In this document: positions 1 through 11,230 of the stretch, piece after piece
Position numbering within the stretch: the first letter of the stretch is position 1
How the letters are laid out: each line of letters opens with the position of its first letter
Assembly (NCBI GenBank): GCA_002914805.1
Contig: JXTB01000046.1
Location: 707,073 to 771,072 of the forward strand
Direction: 5' to 3'
From: Parasponia andersonii
Lineage: Eukaryota > Streptophyta > Magnoliopsida > Rosales > Cannabaceae
DNA length: 64,000 nucleotides
Notes under the pieces: generated by a model
Databases searched by the model: none
Told to the model about the DNA's origin: nothing
What the model saw: the letters and a program-made list of their open reading frames with translations, nothing else
Translations under genes and position numbers: made by a program

Positions 1-119
1 CTCTATAACTCATTATAAGACTTTTTATATACAAGGGAGTGCACTGGATTAAAGACTTAACTGAAAATTTTTGTATTAACTAGACTGAATCTAACTATAT
101 AGATAATAGTGTTAATGAA

Positions 120-121
<2 letters not shown>

Positions 122-166
<45 letters not shown>
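122..166. repeat. (AT)n microsatellite
   Basis: A pure AT dinucleotide run of about 44 bases. Bases 1-121 to its left are AT-rich and show nothing recognisable. Confidence 0.9.
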
Positions 167-167
<1 letters not shown>

Positions 168-199
168 AATTATTTAGGGTCTACTTGGTATTATTTATA

Positions 200-442
200 G
201 GGCACCAATCCAGTAGGTATTTTTTTTTTTTACCTATGCATAGGTATCAATTTGACCAATGAAAATTTAGCATGCACATTTTTTTATTATTAAAAGTAAG
301 AGAGAGAAAGAGCATTAATGATGCACATCTTTTCATGCACTTCATTATAGCCATTGGATTACCATTAGATGGTGATCTAACGGCTAAAAAAAAAATACCT
401 ACCCATAAGTAAAGGAAAAAAATACCTATTGGACTGGCAACC
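200..442. mobile_element. MITE with 9-bp target site duplication (Mutator-like)
   Basis: A 243-bp non-coding element. Its ends are inverted: the left begins GGGCACCAATCCAGTAGG, and the right read on the other strand begins GGTTGCCAGTCCAATAGG, each followed by a T run. It is flanked on both sides by the same 9 bp, ttatttata (191-199 and 443-451). A 9-bp duplication is typical of Mutator-type elements; that class is inferred. Two further copies lie at 56299-56472 and 56499-56695. Confidence 0.8.
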
Positions 443-451
<9 letters not shown>

Positions 452-480
<29 letters not shown>

Positions 481-959
481 AAATCTAATTACCAATTTAA
501 AAAGATTTTGAAAACACGGGATTGAATGGATCTAAATTTAGTAGTTTGTTTCCCAAAAAGTGATCTGGATACAATCGAAAACTACATATATTAAACAAAG
601 TGATAATTATTGTTAACTAAATTTTGCTAGTCATCAGTTAATACTAATAACTCTGATCTTTAATTCAAACAAAAAGTCTCATTTCTTGACAACGCTTTAA
701 GATAATTTTTGAAGTTAAAACTATAACTATACATACCATTTCTAAGAGATAAAAATAGAAAACGTTTATGTTATATGCTAACCTAATTATCTATTTGAAA
801 TGGCTATTAGATTTTAAACATGCTAAAATTCTTATATGGATTTTTGTTAAGTTTTCTCAGTGTATATTCTTCTTATAATTTATAGACATTAAATGACGAT
901 GAGCATATGACTAAAAATTTTTTTAATTGAAACTTGAGCAGTTATAGCTCCGTATATGC
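452..959. other. AT-rich stretch without recognisable gene
   Basis: It begins in an AT microsatellite (about 450-478) and continues as AT-rich sequence with stops in all frames. No domain, RNA gene or repeat end was recognised. Confidence 0.6.
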
Positions 960-2616
960 AATATAGATTGGCGACTTCAAAAGATAATATGTCTTCATTT
1001 ACAGAAATATTGACGGGCGAAGATACTAAAAAAAAACATCGTCAAGATCCAACACAAATGCGTGAAATTTGGAGAAATTATGATGGTAAAAAGGTATCAA
1101 TAACTTGTAACAAATTTAACCAACCAGATGATTAAAATACAAATAAATTATCAAACTTTATCGATACATTAGTATGAGATGGAAAAAATGCTCTAATCAA
1201 TTATAAAAATTGGCATAAGGTACCTCCTAAGTACAAGATTGGAATGTGGAATATCATATAGGTATTAATTATTTAACTAGTATTCAATTTGAAAGTTTAG
1301 ATTATAATTGAATTGATTATTAATGTCAATACAACTTTTTGATTTACTAATTAATGTCGTTACTGATATTACTATAGGTAAAGTTTATAATTCATGATCG
1401 CGCTAAGAAATGGACCATGAAGATTTGTGGTAGGAAATTAAAAGATTGGAATTCTTTTCTGAAAAGAACTTATTATATAGAGCACTTGACTTTTGAGGAA
1501 CAAAAAAAGTTCAAGGACAAAAGAGTATATGATGATCAATGAGAAGAATTACTTTTGTATTGGGCAACTGAAGGTGCAAAGGTACATTTCATTTCAAATT
1601 ATTTGTTTTTCTTTGATTTTTTTTTTCAAGCATTTATTATTATCTGGACTATATTCTTGTTAATTTTTTAAAATATTTTTTAAAGAAGGAGTGCTAAAAA
1701 CAAGACTAGTTGTGCCAAAAAAAAAAAGAATAATCATACAATTGAAACAAATAGTTTTGCACGTATTAGGGCATCATAGGTAAAATTTGAAAAGTACATT
1801 CTTATTAAAAATCGAATATTATGTTATGTTTAGCACTCAATATTAATTTCTTTTAAAGAAAAAAATAATTTTATTTTGTAGAAGAAGAAAACTAGATCTA
1901 CACCAACACGTGCAACTATGTTCAAAGTTTGCTACTCTGAAAAAATGGGAGTATTACTGATGATAGAACAAAAGAAATTATAGTAAGATCAAATATCTTT
2001 ATAAATGATAAAAGTGTTTTTAATTCTAGCATTTTAATTTATATTAAGACTATATTGTTTATAATATAATTAAATGATAGTTACACCTACAAGAAAAAGC
2101 AAACATGAATGAAGATGCATTAAAAAAGAAAAGCAAGAATGACATTTTTTTCTAAAGTTATGTGTGAAGAAATGAATGGACAAGTTCATCTATATGGATT
2201 TGGTATCTGTCCATCTGATGTACGGGGAAATACATCAACTTTGAAACAAAACCAAAATGAGTATGTATATACCATGCACTCAGAACTAAATGATCTAAGC
2301 TCTAGAGTTCAGAATCTTACTAAGGCTCTTTCATGCAATTAGAATAATGACAATAGCATATCTTTAATACAGATTAATGGTTTATTTTTTCTCTCTTTCT
2401 CTCTCTATCTCTTTTTTTTTTTTAATTTCTAAGATTACTAACTAATAATCATACTTATTAAATTGAATTTGTTTATATATAGGAATCCAGTCAAAATAAT
2501 GAGAATTGCATATCTACGCAAACAGTTAATTCTTGTTTTTATTTAATTTATATTTAAATATTTTATTTCATTTTGAAATAATGTCTACTAATTAGATTGA
2601 TATTAATGTATATGTA

Positions 2617-2797
2617 GGCCCTGGCTTAAGTAATAAGAGCACCCACTACCTAGGATCTTGGTCCTAGGTTCGAGTCACACCAGGGGTAGGCGTGAAAGCC
2701 TATTATCCATAATCGGATAAGGTAGAGATTGAGTAATAGTAGTTATTTTCCTTTAATTTGTAATAAGCAGAGGTCATTAGTTAAGTCTCCACTTTAT

Positions 2798-2802
<5 letters not shown>
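2617..2802 (+). mobile_element. tRNA-derived SINE
   Basis: About 185 bp. It begins ggccctggcttaagtaa, resembling a pol III A box, and has a B-box-like ggttcgagtc near 2669. Its tail segment, tttaatttgtaataagc, is shared with the SINE at 10133, so both belong to one or related families. It ends in an (AT)n run at 2803-2830 and lies inside the decayed CACTA element, so it is younger than that element. Confidence 0.65.
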
Positions 2803-2833
<31 letters not shown>

Positions 2834-3423
2834 CCAAATGCTTCTAGTTCTCGTAACCAAGGACCTTGACGTCAATTATGGTTTTCATCATCAGCATATG
2901 ATACTCCTATTGTTCAGGTAAATTCACGGTTTTATATTAGTTATTGTCATTATCATAATCTTTAACATTATGACAATTTTTGATTTAGATTCTGCTTTAT
3001 TATTAGTTTATACCTAAAAATCAAATTATAGAAAAAGTGTGTTTCAGATAATTAATGAGTAGGTATATTGTGTATATGTATAAATGTATTTATAGCTATT
3101 ATATATGAACTTTGATTGAGTGTAAGTAAACTAGACAGTGATTTATTAATGATAGTATAGCTAATTAAAAAACTAAAGAAATACGTTGATGTAGAAAAAC
3201 CATGTCTATAAAATTTATTGCTTATTATTTTTGTCTTTTTTTCTTTTTCATATATGGAAATCAAATACAAAGCTAAATAGATGAGAAGTAGATTGGAAAC
3301 TAAAGCAAAATAAGCATGAAAGAAAAAAGGCATTTAGAAAAAGACAACATATAATTTTCATTTTGGATTGCTAGATATTTTACATTTATTATTTACATGC
3401 CGTATATAATTTTGACTATGTAG

Positions 3424-3610
3424 ATTAGAGAAGTGGTCAATCTTAAGAATGTAACTAGTGAACCTAAAACAATTGCTATTGGTCTCCTTGGTAGTAAATA
3501 TCTATCAGAAGAAGTCGGAGGAGAAGCACTAGGATCATTTTTTTCGGAAGTTATTATTCAAGTTCCTATTGAGCCTAATGAGCAATTAATTAGATCATAT
3601 AGATAATTGA
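3424..3610 (+). pseudogene. TNP1/En/Spm-type C-terminal domain fragment
   Basis: Translation on the plus strand gives a segment with TIAIGLLGSKYLSEEVGG, ALGSFFSEVIIQVP and, past one stop, IGVPIAWPTVFVV. This order (GLLGS...VGG...LG..F..V...PYR...G.PIAWP) is characteristic of the C-terminal domain of plant TNP1/En/Spm proteins. An in-frame stop separates the last part. It belongs to the CACTA remnant around it. Confidence 0.6.
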
Positions 3611-4414
3611 AGACAATTAGTCAAACTATTGGAGTACCTATTGCATGGCCTACAGTATTTGTGGTATGTTGAACAAAAAATTAAACATGAAAAAGTATTT
3701 CGTTAATTGTTTTCATTTCAGTTTTCTTCTTTTCTTACGCTTTTTTTAAAAAAAAAATAGGAAATGTGTTTTAGATCAAGATCATTAGAGATTTTTTTTC
3801 CCCTTTACATTAGCTTGGTTAATTATGTGTTTGCTAATTATTTTTGTTTACATTTTTGTAGATTTCTTAGGATTCTAATACGCAGTTTCATGAGTGATTG
3901 GAACTACTCTGAATTTCTAATAAAACATTTTCTATGAAATATTTTTACTTCCGTTTAAATTTACATGGATAATTTGTGTATATAGATGTGTCTTTTCTTT
4001 TTACTAATTCAGTTGATGTACTCTTTTTCCTAGCTAGAATTTTTCCCATTGAGTTTTGCTTAACTTGGTTTAAATGAGGCACAACTCGGTTTTATGTTTT
4101 TTTTTTTATTTTCTATTAGTAGTTTTCTTTTGAATTATTGTACTTTTCTTATTTATTAAATTAAATTTCTACTCAAAGTTACTAAATACAAGAGGAGTTT
4201 CATTTTATGTAATGTGATAATTAAAATTAGTCATTAAATTCCCTAAAAAATAATTAGTTTTTAAAAAATTTACGTAAAGAAGATCTACGATTTTTTTTAA
4301 TCAATACCATTTTAATTATTAATGAATTGATATTGTTGTTTGACATTATAATTGCCATTATCACAACATAATGTTATTGTAAAATATCACAATTTCTTTT
4401 TAAAAAACTAGCTT

Positions 4415-4646
4415 AGTGACATTTTTTGAAATGTCATTATAAATTTATAATATGCTTTAGTAACATTTTAAAAAAGCCACTGACTTTTTTACTTTTTAAA
4501 AATATTTATTTTAATAAAAAAATCTAGTTCACTGACATTTTTCGAAATGTCATTATAAATTTATAATATACTTTAGTAACATTTTTAAAAAGCTACTAAT
4601 TTTTTTCTTTAAACTTTAAAAATATTCATCTATTTATTTATTATAT
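4415..4646. repeat. Subterminal tandem repeat of CACTA element
   Basis: Two units of about 116 bp in direct repeat begin near 4415 and 4531. Each carries a gacattttt-gaaatgtc inverted motif, then aaatttataatat and a further ttagtaacattt. Shorter variants of the agtgacattt motif continue to 4860. Subterminal repeat clusters of this kind are where CACTA DNA-binding proteins act in known elements. Confidence 0.6.
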
Positions 4647-4930
4647 AATTTACTGACGCTTAAAAGTGTCACTGGTATAATTTAGTGATATTTAATAAAT
4701 ATCACTAAAAAATATGATATAGTGACATTTCCAATCTCACTAAATTTTTAGTCGCACGACGTATTTTGTATTTTTTATAAATATAACTAACTGTATAAAT
4801 ATAACTAAAAATAAGCAACAATGACGTTTTTAAATGTCACTTAAGAAGATTTTTATTGTATAGTGAAAGTTTTCCAAAGAGGAACTCACCCTCTTATCCT
4901 ATTTTTGGAATACATACATCGCATGACCCA

Positions 4931-5348
4931 CACTATAAGAAAATCAACTTTTTTCGAAGGATTAAGGTTAACTCATCGAGGAAAGTTACATTTATTGATA
5001 GTTTAACCGAATCCCGTCGGTAAATGATGGACTAAAAAATCAATTTTTGGGATCTTTATATCGACAGACTACTCGTCGGCATATATTTAATATACTGATG
5101 CATGATTAACTTTTTGTCGGTAAAAAGTATGTGAAAAAAAGCCCGAGTTTTTTCCCGCGAATATTAATTTTTGGGCGCCAATATTTTTTTACTCCAAAAA
5201 AAAGTCATTTTATAAAAATATATTTACCGACGGATTTGTGTTGTCCGTCGGTAAAAGTCTTCCTTTAAAGTTAAAACACAATCGTTTTTATATAATCATA
5301 TTTTTAAAAAAATATTCGCCGACGGAAAATATTCACCTGTCGGTAAAT
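4931..5348. repeat. Extra CACTA left terminus with GTCGGTAAA subterminal repeats
   Basis: This begins with CACTATAAGAAAA and contains several copies of a (c)cgacgg...gtcggtaaa motif in both orientations, the same motif that fills 7517-7990. It is either the true left end of a longer element (4931-8013) or the remains of a related element next to the one starting at 5349. No clean 3-bp target duplication settles this. Confidence 0.5.
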
Positions 5349-5488
5349 CACTACAAGAAAGCAGACTTTTATCGACGAGCTATGTAAAACTCGTCAATAA
5401 ATTTTTACAACAAAACCCTATTCCCTTCTTTCTCTTAGTCACAATTCAGCCGCAATCCCTTTTTTCCCCTTTCTCTCATCACTCACAG

Positions 5489-5490
<2 letters not shown>

Positions 5491-5519
<29 letters not shown>
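5491..5519. repeat. (TC)n microsatellite
   Basis: A TC dinucleotide run of about 29 bases in the pyrimidine-rich leader region upstream of the CACTA coding region. It may be part of that element's 5' untranslated region. Confidence 0.8.
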
Positions 5520-5522
<3 letters not shown>

Positions 5523-5843
5523 GCCACTCTTCCCTCACTGTCACTCCTTCCTTACCACCCCTCACTCTTTTGCTTGGTCTCAGTTTGTTTTGTTTGGTCT
5601 TTTAGGCTCGTGGTCTCCTTTTCTCAATGATCTTGTGGTTGAAAGGTAAGTGCTTCTAAAATTGATTTTGTGTATTTTTTTTTTAATTTTATGTGTGGTT
5701 CTGAGTGCGATTTCTATTAATTTCGCTGAATGCATGAATAGCCGCGGAAAGCTGTTGACCATTGCATTGCTTTTCTTGTCTAGTATCGAACACTGGAGTT
5801 TGTTAGAACCACTGATTTTTCATCTGTACATTAGAATGATAGT

Positions 5844-7310
5844 TTGGTAATTAGATTATCCAATAAATGGCACCAGAATGAAAATGGAAAAGCAAAAGGG
5901 AAAAAAATAAGAGACGAAGACTTTTTTAGAGGTACATTAAGTCTCTCGATCGAGTTTTGTGAGAAGACAGGGAAGCCTATCTTGGATCATGGCAAGATAT
6001 TCTTGAACATTCTTACCAAGATGATTAGAGACACCATCCCAGCTTCCACTCCAATGTGGAAGGATGTGAAGAAAGAAGACATTGAGGTCATCTTGAATCG
6101 GATTGAGGTGAGTGAGTTTTCTAAAAGATTATTTTAAGCTATTTTAATAAAAGTCTTTACTAATAATTGTCTATTTTAATTTCGCAGGTGAAGTTTGATT
6201 ATCCTCGGTCTGATGCACTCTTCATGGACTCTATTGAGCAGTCTATGATGGTATATTTATAGGATTGGCGCAATATAATACGGAATCATTTTACGAAAAT
6301 GGGGGGTAAGAGGGATATGGCTTTTATTAAGGCCAATCCATACAAGAATGTTCCATTCGATTAGTGGAATATTTTGTGTGATCGTTTCGATTCTCAAGAG
6401 TTTGAGGTAATTAACATGCTTTTACAAAAAAAAAATTAATTATTAAGAATAAATTATAATCAATGGTAAAATTAACAACTTGTGTATTTTTGCAGAATGT
6501 CTCGACACAGAACTCGGAAAATTGGTCTAAGCAATTGTATCCGCCTGCACAGGGGTCGTCTAGTATGATTAGCCAGATGAAGACAAAGGTTAGAAAGTCA
6601 AATATTTTCTCTAATCAGTACAAAATATACTATAACCAAATAATCACCTTTTTTTTCCTACTTTTCATAGGGCAACCCAGAGATCGGAGAGGTTATGAGC
6701 CCTATCGACTACTTCGAGAGCCACCATCTCAAGTCATCTGGTTGGCGGAACGAGTACACCCGGGAGAAATATATAATAATTCATTCTATTTATTTAAAAT
6801 ATTTAATTTACGTATATAAATTATAATTACTTTAATTTTTATTTTATTTTGTAGGCGGAGATGGTTACGTCTAGGATGGAGGCGCTCACTCAAACTCAGT
6901 CTCGTGCTTAGTCTGAGTTTGGGGATGGTGCCTCGTCTGCTGAGTTTGTGGTAGGGCCAGAATAGGTCGATGAATTTCAAATCATGTCCAAGGCTTTAGG
7001 GACTAGATCTAAGTGGCAGAAAGGGTTGGGAGCACTCCTTCGGCTGAAAAGTATAGGAGGACAGAGGACTACCAGCACGAGACAAGTCGCTGAGACCATC
7101 GCCACCTTGAAGCAGCAGCTAGCTGAGAAAGATGTAGAGCACGCACGGTGGATCGACGAGACTCAGTGACAAATGGCCGAAAAGGAAACAGAGAACTAAC
7201 GCCAGCTCGAGGAGACTCAGTGACAACTCAACAAGCAAAACTGGATGCTTCAAACATTAATTGCAAAGCTCGGTATCGAGATGCCACCGCTTCCACCTTC
7301 AGACTTGTAG
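5844..7310 (+). pseudogene. CACTA TNPA-like protein (plant Ptta/En/Spm transposase family), broken
   Basis: Several exon-like plus-strand pieces read in order. 5868-6109 contains HQNENGKAKGKKI and later IPASTPMWKDVKKEDIEV. 6187-6400 contains KFDYPRSDALFMDSIEQSM. Then come 6495-6590 and 6670-6770 (GNPEIGEVMSPIDYF), and 6855-7310 ends in a coiled-coil-like, glutamine-rich tail (TLKQQLAEKDVEH) before the final stop. Introns with GT-AG-like edges separate them. Seven in-frame stops occur: tag at about 6259, 6362, 6909 and 6964, tga at about 7167 and 7219, and taa at about 7197. Every one is one C-to-T change away from CAG, CGA or CAA. Confidence 0.6.
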
Positions 7311-8013
7311 ACGTTTTTTATTTTATAATATGTTCTAATTTTAGATACAATTTGTATATTTTCTTTATTTAATAAAATTTGTGTTAATATATCTTCTTCC
7401 AAATTTTAATATATTAGTTAACCACATTAATTATTCATTATTCATTATTATTAGTTAATAAATAATTATAACAATCAATTAAATAAATTTTTTTTAACAA
7501 ATTAATAAAATTTTTGTCGACGCAGAATTGTGTCGGTAAAAGATTATTTATATTCTACAAAAATACAGTTATCGACGAGTTTTGTCATCGGTAAAGGTAT
7601 TTTTATTTTTAAAAATATTTTCTAGATATTTTCACTGACACATTTTGTCGTCAGAAAATATATTATACGTTTTAAAATTATTTCTTTAATAACTTTCACC
7701 GACGCATTTATGCGTCGGTAGTCGTTTGACTTTCACCGATGTGTTTATTCATCGGTAAAAGTCAAGTCATCGACAGAAAACTTTCGCCGATGTAAACCGT
7801 GTATCGGTAAAACTCATTAATGCGTCGGCGAAAGTTACTTTTACCGACTAAATTAAATTTCCGTTGGAAAGTGACATTTAGTTACTGTCTTACACTGATG
7901 ATAGTCGCCGATGAGGAATTGCATCGGTAATTATCAAATACCTTTCATTGACGATTTTATACTATTTTTTTCGACGAAAAAAAACGTCGGCGAAAATCAT
8001 ATTTCTTGTAGTG

Positions 8014-8727
8014 GGCCATGTAAGAACCAATACATATGGCACCTAGTATGCGCTGCCCAACTCTGAAAAATAAGTATGAAATAACCAAAACCCAAGATAA
8101 TTATTTCATTTACCCATGAATATTGTAAAGACTCAGGTAGCTAGGTAGAGGTTCTAATGCATTGAGAAATGGTTTGGAGTCTTTGGACCGTACTCGCAGC
8201 TTCGGTTAATTAGCACAAATAAGAATAAAATTACAAAAAATGTAAGTACTGTTTCAAATGTAAATGAGCACGACTACTTGTGGAGTTATGACTCACCCGA
8301 ATGATATTCAAGAAAGCAGTGAAAAAGTTAATAACAAATAAAATATAGTTTAAGAAATAAGAAGAAAATGAAAGCAGTATTCTACTGTATAATTTATTCT
8401 TCTTTTATTTTATTTTATTTTATTTTCATAAGAAAGCACAAGAAGCTGAAAATGAACAATATGCATGTGTGCAGAGGGAACACACCAGGGGAAAAGAAAA
8501 AAAGGGCGTTCATTAATTATTTATTGTGACATATAAATTATATAAATGGAACTTATAATCAAACTAAAATTTTAGATATAGAGATCATATCCAAATATCC
8601 TTAGAGTTCGTAACTCAAAAATTTGTAACATAGCATTTAACAATTATAAACTCATTAATATATATATCTTTTTGTATGATCTTATCAAAAATCATTATAT
8701 ATATGATAACGTAGTACGTACTATTAA
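8014..8727. other. 3' flank of the STIG1-like gene, no other gene seen
   Basis: AT-rich unique-looking sequence between the CACTA right end and the STIG1-like stop codon. Since that gene is on the minus strand, part of this is its 3' untranslated region. There is a (ttttat)n-like patch at about 8403-8427. No other feature was recognised. Confidence 0.5.
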
Positions 8728-9237
8728 TTATGCATAACCACAATATCCATAATCGCATGCAACTCCTTTCTTGCATTGCTTATCACACTTGCCACAATGG
8801 TTTTTATTGAACAAGACATTGGTGCAGCTCCCATTACAGCAACGCTCCCCAAACTTGCACTTCTGGCCACATCTCCCGCAGTTGTTGCGGTCTCCAAGGA
8901 CGTTACGACAATGCGCTTTGCAGCAGTAGAGGAGGCTCTTCCCTTTGTTGGCTGGTACCCCATTGCATATGTTGTACTTCACGGGGTCACAGTGCGTTCC
9001 CTTCTTTATGATGTAGCTCGCCAAGAACCGGCTTCTCGATCGGACGTTCGAGGGGCTCTCGTCGAGGATGTAAGACTCGTCATTGTCGTCGTCGTCGTTG
9101 TCGTCTTCGACATATTGATCATCAATGTCGTTTTTTGATGTTGAGATTGCTAGTTGAGAGTTTTGGAGTATGGATAGTAGTATTAGTGGGATGATTACGG
9201 TGAGAATGGTTGAGGTTTTGATAAGGACATTGGCCAT
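8728..9237 (-). CDS. STIG1-like cysteine-rich secreted protein
   Basis: A single-exon gene of 169 residues. It has an N-terminal hydrophobic signal peptide (about residues 8-32: ILTVIIPLILLSILQNSQLA) and an acidic linker (about 38-58, mostly D/E/N). The C-terminal half has 16 cysteines in the STIG1 arrangement (YCCKAHC, NCGRCGQKC, RCCNGSC, HCGKCDKQC, and CDYGYC at the end). STIG1 family proteins are secreted into the plant extracellular space. The tomato and tobacco members act in stigma exudate and pollen-tube growth, and Arabidopsis GRI in cell-death signalling; which role this copy has cannot be told. The start is the first ATG of the frame, directly before the signal peptide. No neighbour suggests shared function. 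The family call is firm; the exact orthologue is not. Confidence 0.92.
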   Translation of the reverse strand: MANVLIKTSTILTVIIPLILLSILQNSQLAISTSKNDIDDQYVEDDNDDDDNDESYILDESPSNVRSRSRFLASYIIKKGTHCDPVKYNICNGVPANKGKSLLYCCKAHCRNVLGDRNNCGRCGQKCKFGERCCNGSCTNVLFNKNHCGKCDKQCKKGVACDYGYCGYA

Positions 9238-10132
9238 TCTCTCTCAAAATCAGGCTTATTGTTTCACGGGTACTATACATGAGTGTAAGCCAAGGGAGGT
9301 GAAGGGTGATTTAAATTACAAGTTTGGTGATAAAATATACCATAAAACGAGGTAGAAATGCCTCCAATTGCATGAAAATATGCCAAGGTTTTGGAAGTAT
9401 AGAGCTTATTTGTAGCCTAGATTCTCGGTTCGTGCATGAAATGTTATTTATGTGTGCTTGACTTTTAGCTAATTCTACTGTCATTTCGGCTAGCTAGCTA
9501 GTTATAGATATCATGACTTATATTCGTATAACTCTCTAGATGTCTACTTTAGTATTTAAATACGTACTACTCCGTGATAAGAGCAGAGGAAAAGCTTAGG
9601 TGCATCCTCTTAAGTTGTTAAATTGACCCTGAATAGGAAATTGTATTAATTTATTCAGCTAAGAATTTGACCTTAAATATGAAAATATTATATATAGACA
9701 TAGCTGTAAATAAATATTTTCTGTGTAAATCCCATTTACATTTCTATATTTTCCAAAACGCTGGCACTCCATAGGCATTAGAGGGAATAAAAATATGAGA
9801 AGAAGGTTCGAATAATAAACTTCAACTTGCATATATAATCAATAAAGTTGAACTATACCACATAATCATATATAATTTATGAAGAAAAAAAAAAGTTATT
9901 GCACTAACTGATAACCAATTAACTTGTATTTTATATACAAAATTAAAGAGAAAAGCATAGCTAGCTTGTAATGGGGAATAGTTTACCTATATAATATATA
10001 GAAAAACTATATGCTTAATTATTGTGATGCTACCAAGAGTAATTATGCTGTATAATATGTATATAATTATTGTGTGTATGTGAAATAAGAAAAAAGAACT
10101 GTGAAATAAGAAAAAGGATTAAAACGCTAACT
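9238..10132. other. 5' flank of STIG1-like gene
   Basis: On the minus strand this is the upstream region of the STIG1-like gene. TATA-like sequences occur near 9331-9340 (tatattttat read on the minus strand), but no start site can be fixed. The rest is AT-rich and holds nothing recognisable. Confidence 0.4.
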
Positions 10133-10272
10133 GGAGTTAGCTCAGTTGGTCCAAAATTTAAGGGATACGTATATGGGTTTAGAAAGGTTAGGGGTTCAAA
10201 TTTTGGTTGAAATATATGTATTATTTTTCTTTTAATTTGTAGTAAGCCGTGGTTTAAGTCCCAATTTTGGAA
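10133..10272 (+). mobile_element. tRNA-derived SINE, full 5' end
   Basis: It begins ggagttagctcagttggt, a clear A box (TAGCTCAGTTGG), and has a B-box-like ggggttcaaatttt about 45 bases on. A non-tRNA body follows with tttaatttgtagtaagc, then an A run. It shares its body with the copy at 10305 and its tail motif with the SINE at 2617. Confidence 0.75.
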
Positions 10273-10304
10273 AAAAAAAAGATTAAAAAGAAAAGAGACC
10301 TATA

Positions 10305-10433
10305 GTTCAAGATTTGAGAGATATGTATATGAGTTTGGAAAAATTAGGGGTTCAAATTTTGATAGAATATGTGTATTATTTTTTTTAAAATTGGTAATAA
10401 ACAGCGGTTTAAGTCCCAATTTTGGGAAAAAAA
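10305..10433 (+). mobile_element. 5'-truncated SINE copy with 23-bp target duplication
   Basis: The body matches 10148-10272 but lacks the A box, as expected of a 5'-truncated retroposed copy. It ends in an A run and is flanked by near-perfect 23-bp direct repeats, attaaaaRgaaaagagacctata, at 10282-10304 and 10434-10456. It landed just downstream of the A tail of the first copy. Confidence 0.75.
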
Positions 10434-10456
10434 ATTAAAAGGAAAAGAGACCTATA

Positions 10457-10850
10457 TTGATCGGTCCAAGGAGGATAAAAACGGGGTGACCGTACATACA
10501 CGTGTAAAGGTCTTCTTTCCAGGCGGGTAGTGCGTTAAGATCACCGGCTTTTCATGTTACTCAAACTATATAATCGAAGCGAGCAATTCACGGAGGAACA
10601 CGTGTCTCTATCTGCTTGTTCCAATCGACAAAGTTCGTGCGTAGGGAATTAACAAATCGCGAAGCGCATAACTCTGGAAGTGGTTGACTCCTCTCCTACA
10701 CGCGCTTCTTTGCTGACTTTTTTTTTTTTTTTTTTTCACATTCATTTCTCCCCTTAATGCAAAATCCAACCGAGATTACGCGTGTTTGACTCAAATAATC
10801 TTAGCTTGGATTTTATTTTTAAAGGGACTTACGAATCCTACTATTAATTG
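10457..10850. other. Intergenic, no feature
   Basis: It contains a poly-T run (about 10719-10736) and otherwise unique-looking sequence of higher GC content. No ORF of note or RNA gene was seen. Confidence 0.4.
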
Positions 10851-11230
10851 GGTTAATTCTTTTCAGCCTAATTGAATCATAGATCTAACCTCTAAATTTC
10901 AGAATGTTTTCAACTTTACACCTAAATTATGCTTTTCTTAAATTCTAGTCCCTAAACTTTCAACTGCCTTATAATACAACCACGAGCTATTTTTTTTTTT
11001 TTTCACTTTACACCCAAATTATGTTTTTCTTATAATTTGTCCCTAAACTTTCAAATGCCTTATGATACAACCATCATGAGCTTATGTTTTTAATTTTTTT
11101 TCCGGTTGTCCTTAATTTATAATGTGGTTGTTCAAATGTGATATAATTATAACATTTGTGCCAAGTCTTGAGACATTTTTAAAGTTTAGGAACCAAAAAT
11201 GGATTTAAAAATATAATTCGTTGGCAAACA
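10851..11230. repeat. Dispersed repeat with internal direct duplication
   Basis: The stretch tttacacc-aaattatg...cctaaactttcaa-tgccttat-atacaacca occurs twice, at about 10915-10990 and 11009-11080. The right end carries an inverted match to the left (aaagtttaggaacc near 11178). This looks like an old MITE-type or subterminal repeat. The family is not recognised. Confidence 0.4.

Larger units (their letters stand above)
960..4865 (+). mobile_element. Decayed CACTA (En/Spm-type) transposon, left end not found
   Basis: Plus-strand pieces of the plant TNPA-like second protein of CACTA elements occur in order, separated by intron-like gaps. One is a QMREIWRNYDGKK-like piece near 1060. Another is around 1380-1580 (KFIIHDRAKKW, then FKDKRVYDDQWEELLLYW). 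A further piece lies at 2139-2342 and the C-terminal piece at 3424-3610. The right end is a CACTA-type terminus whose inverted form reads CACTATACAATAAAAATC, ending at 4865, preceded by repeated agtgacattt motifs. Stops and frame changes interrupt the coding parts, so it is dead. A SINE sits in it at 2617-2802. The catalytic TNPD-like transposase is not visible. The left terminus is either lost or lies beyond the window. Confidence 0.65.
5349..8013 (+). mobile_element. CACTA transposon, 2.67 kb, non-autonomous
   Basis: The left end CACTACAAGAAA (5349-5360) is the exact inverted match of the right end TTTCTTGTAGTG (8002-8013). Both ends are followed inward by tcgacgag/gccgacg motifs and GTCGGTAAA-type subterminal repeats (7517-7990). 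The inside carries one TNPA-like coding region (5844-7310) and no TNPD-type transposase, so it could move only with help. The flanking triplets (aat left, ggg right) do not match, so either the left edge is really 4931 or the duplication has been lost. Confidence 0.75.

Noticed and set aside
2640-2700. tRNA-like sequence with B box
   Set aside because: Arms do not pair as a tRNA and the sequence continues into a SINE body, so it is a SINE, not a tRNA gene.
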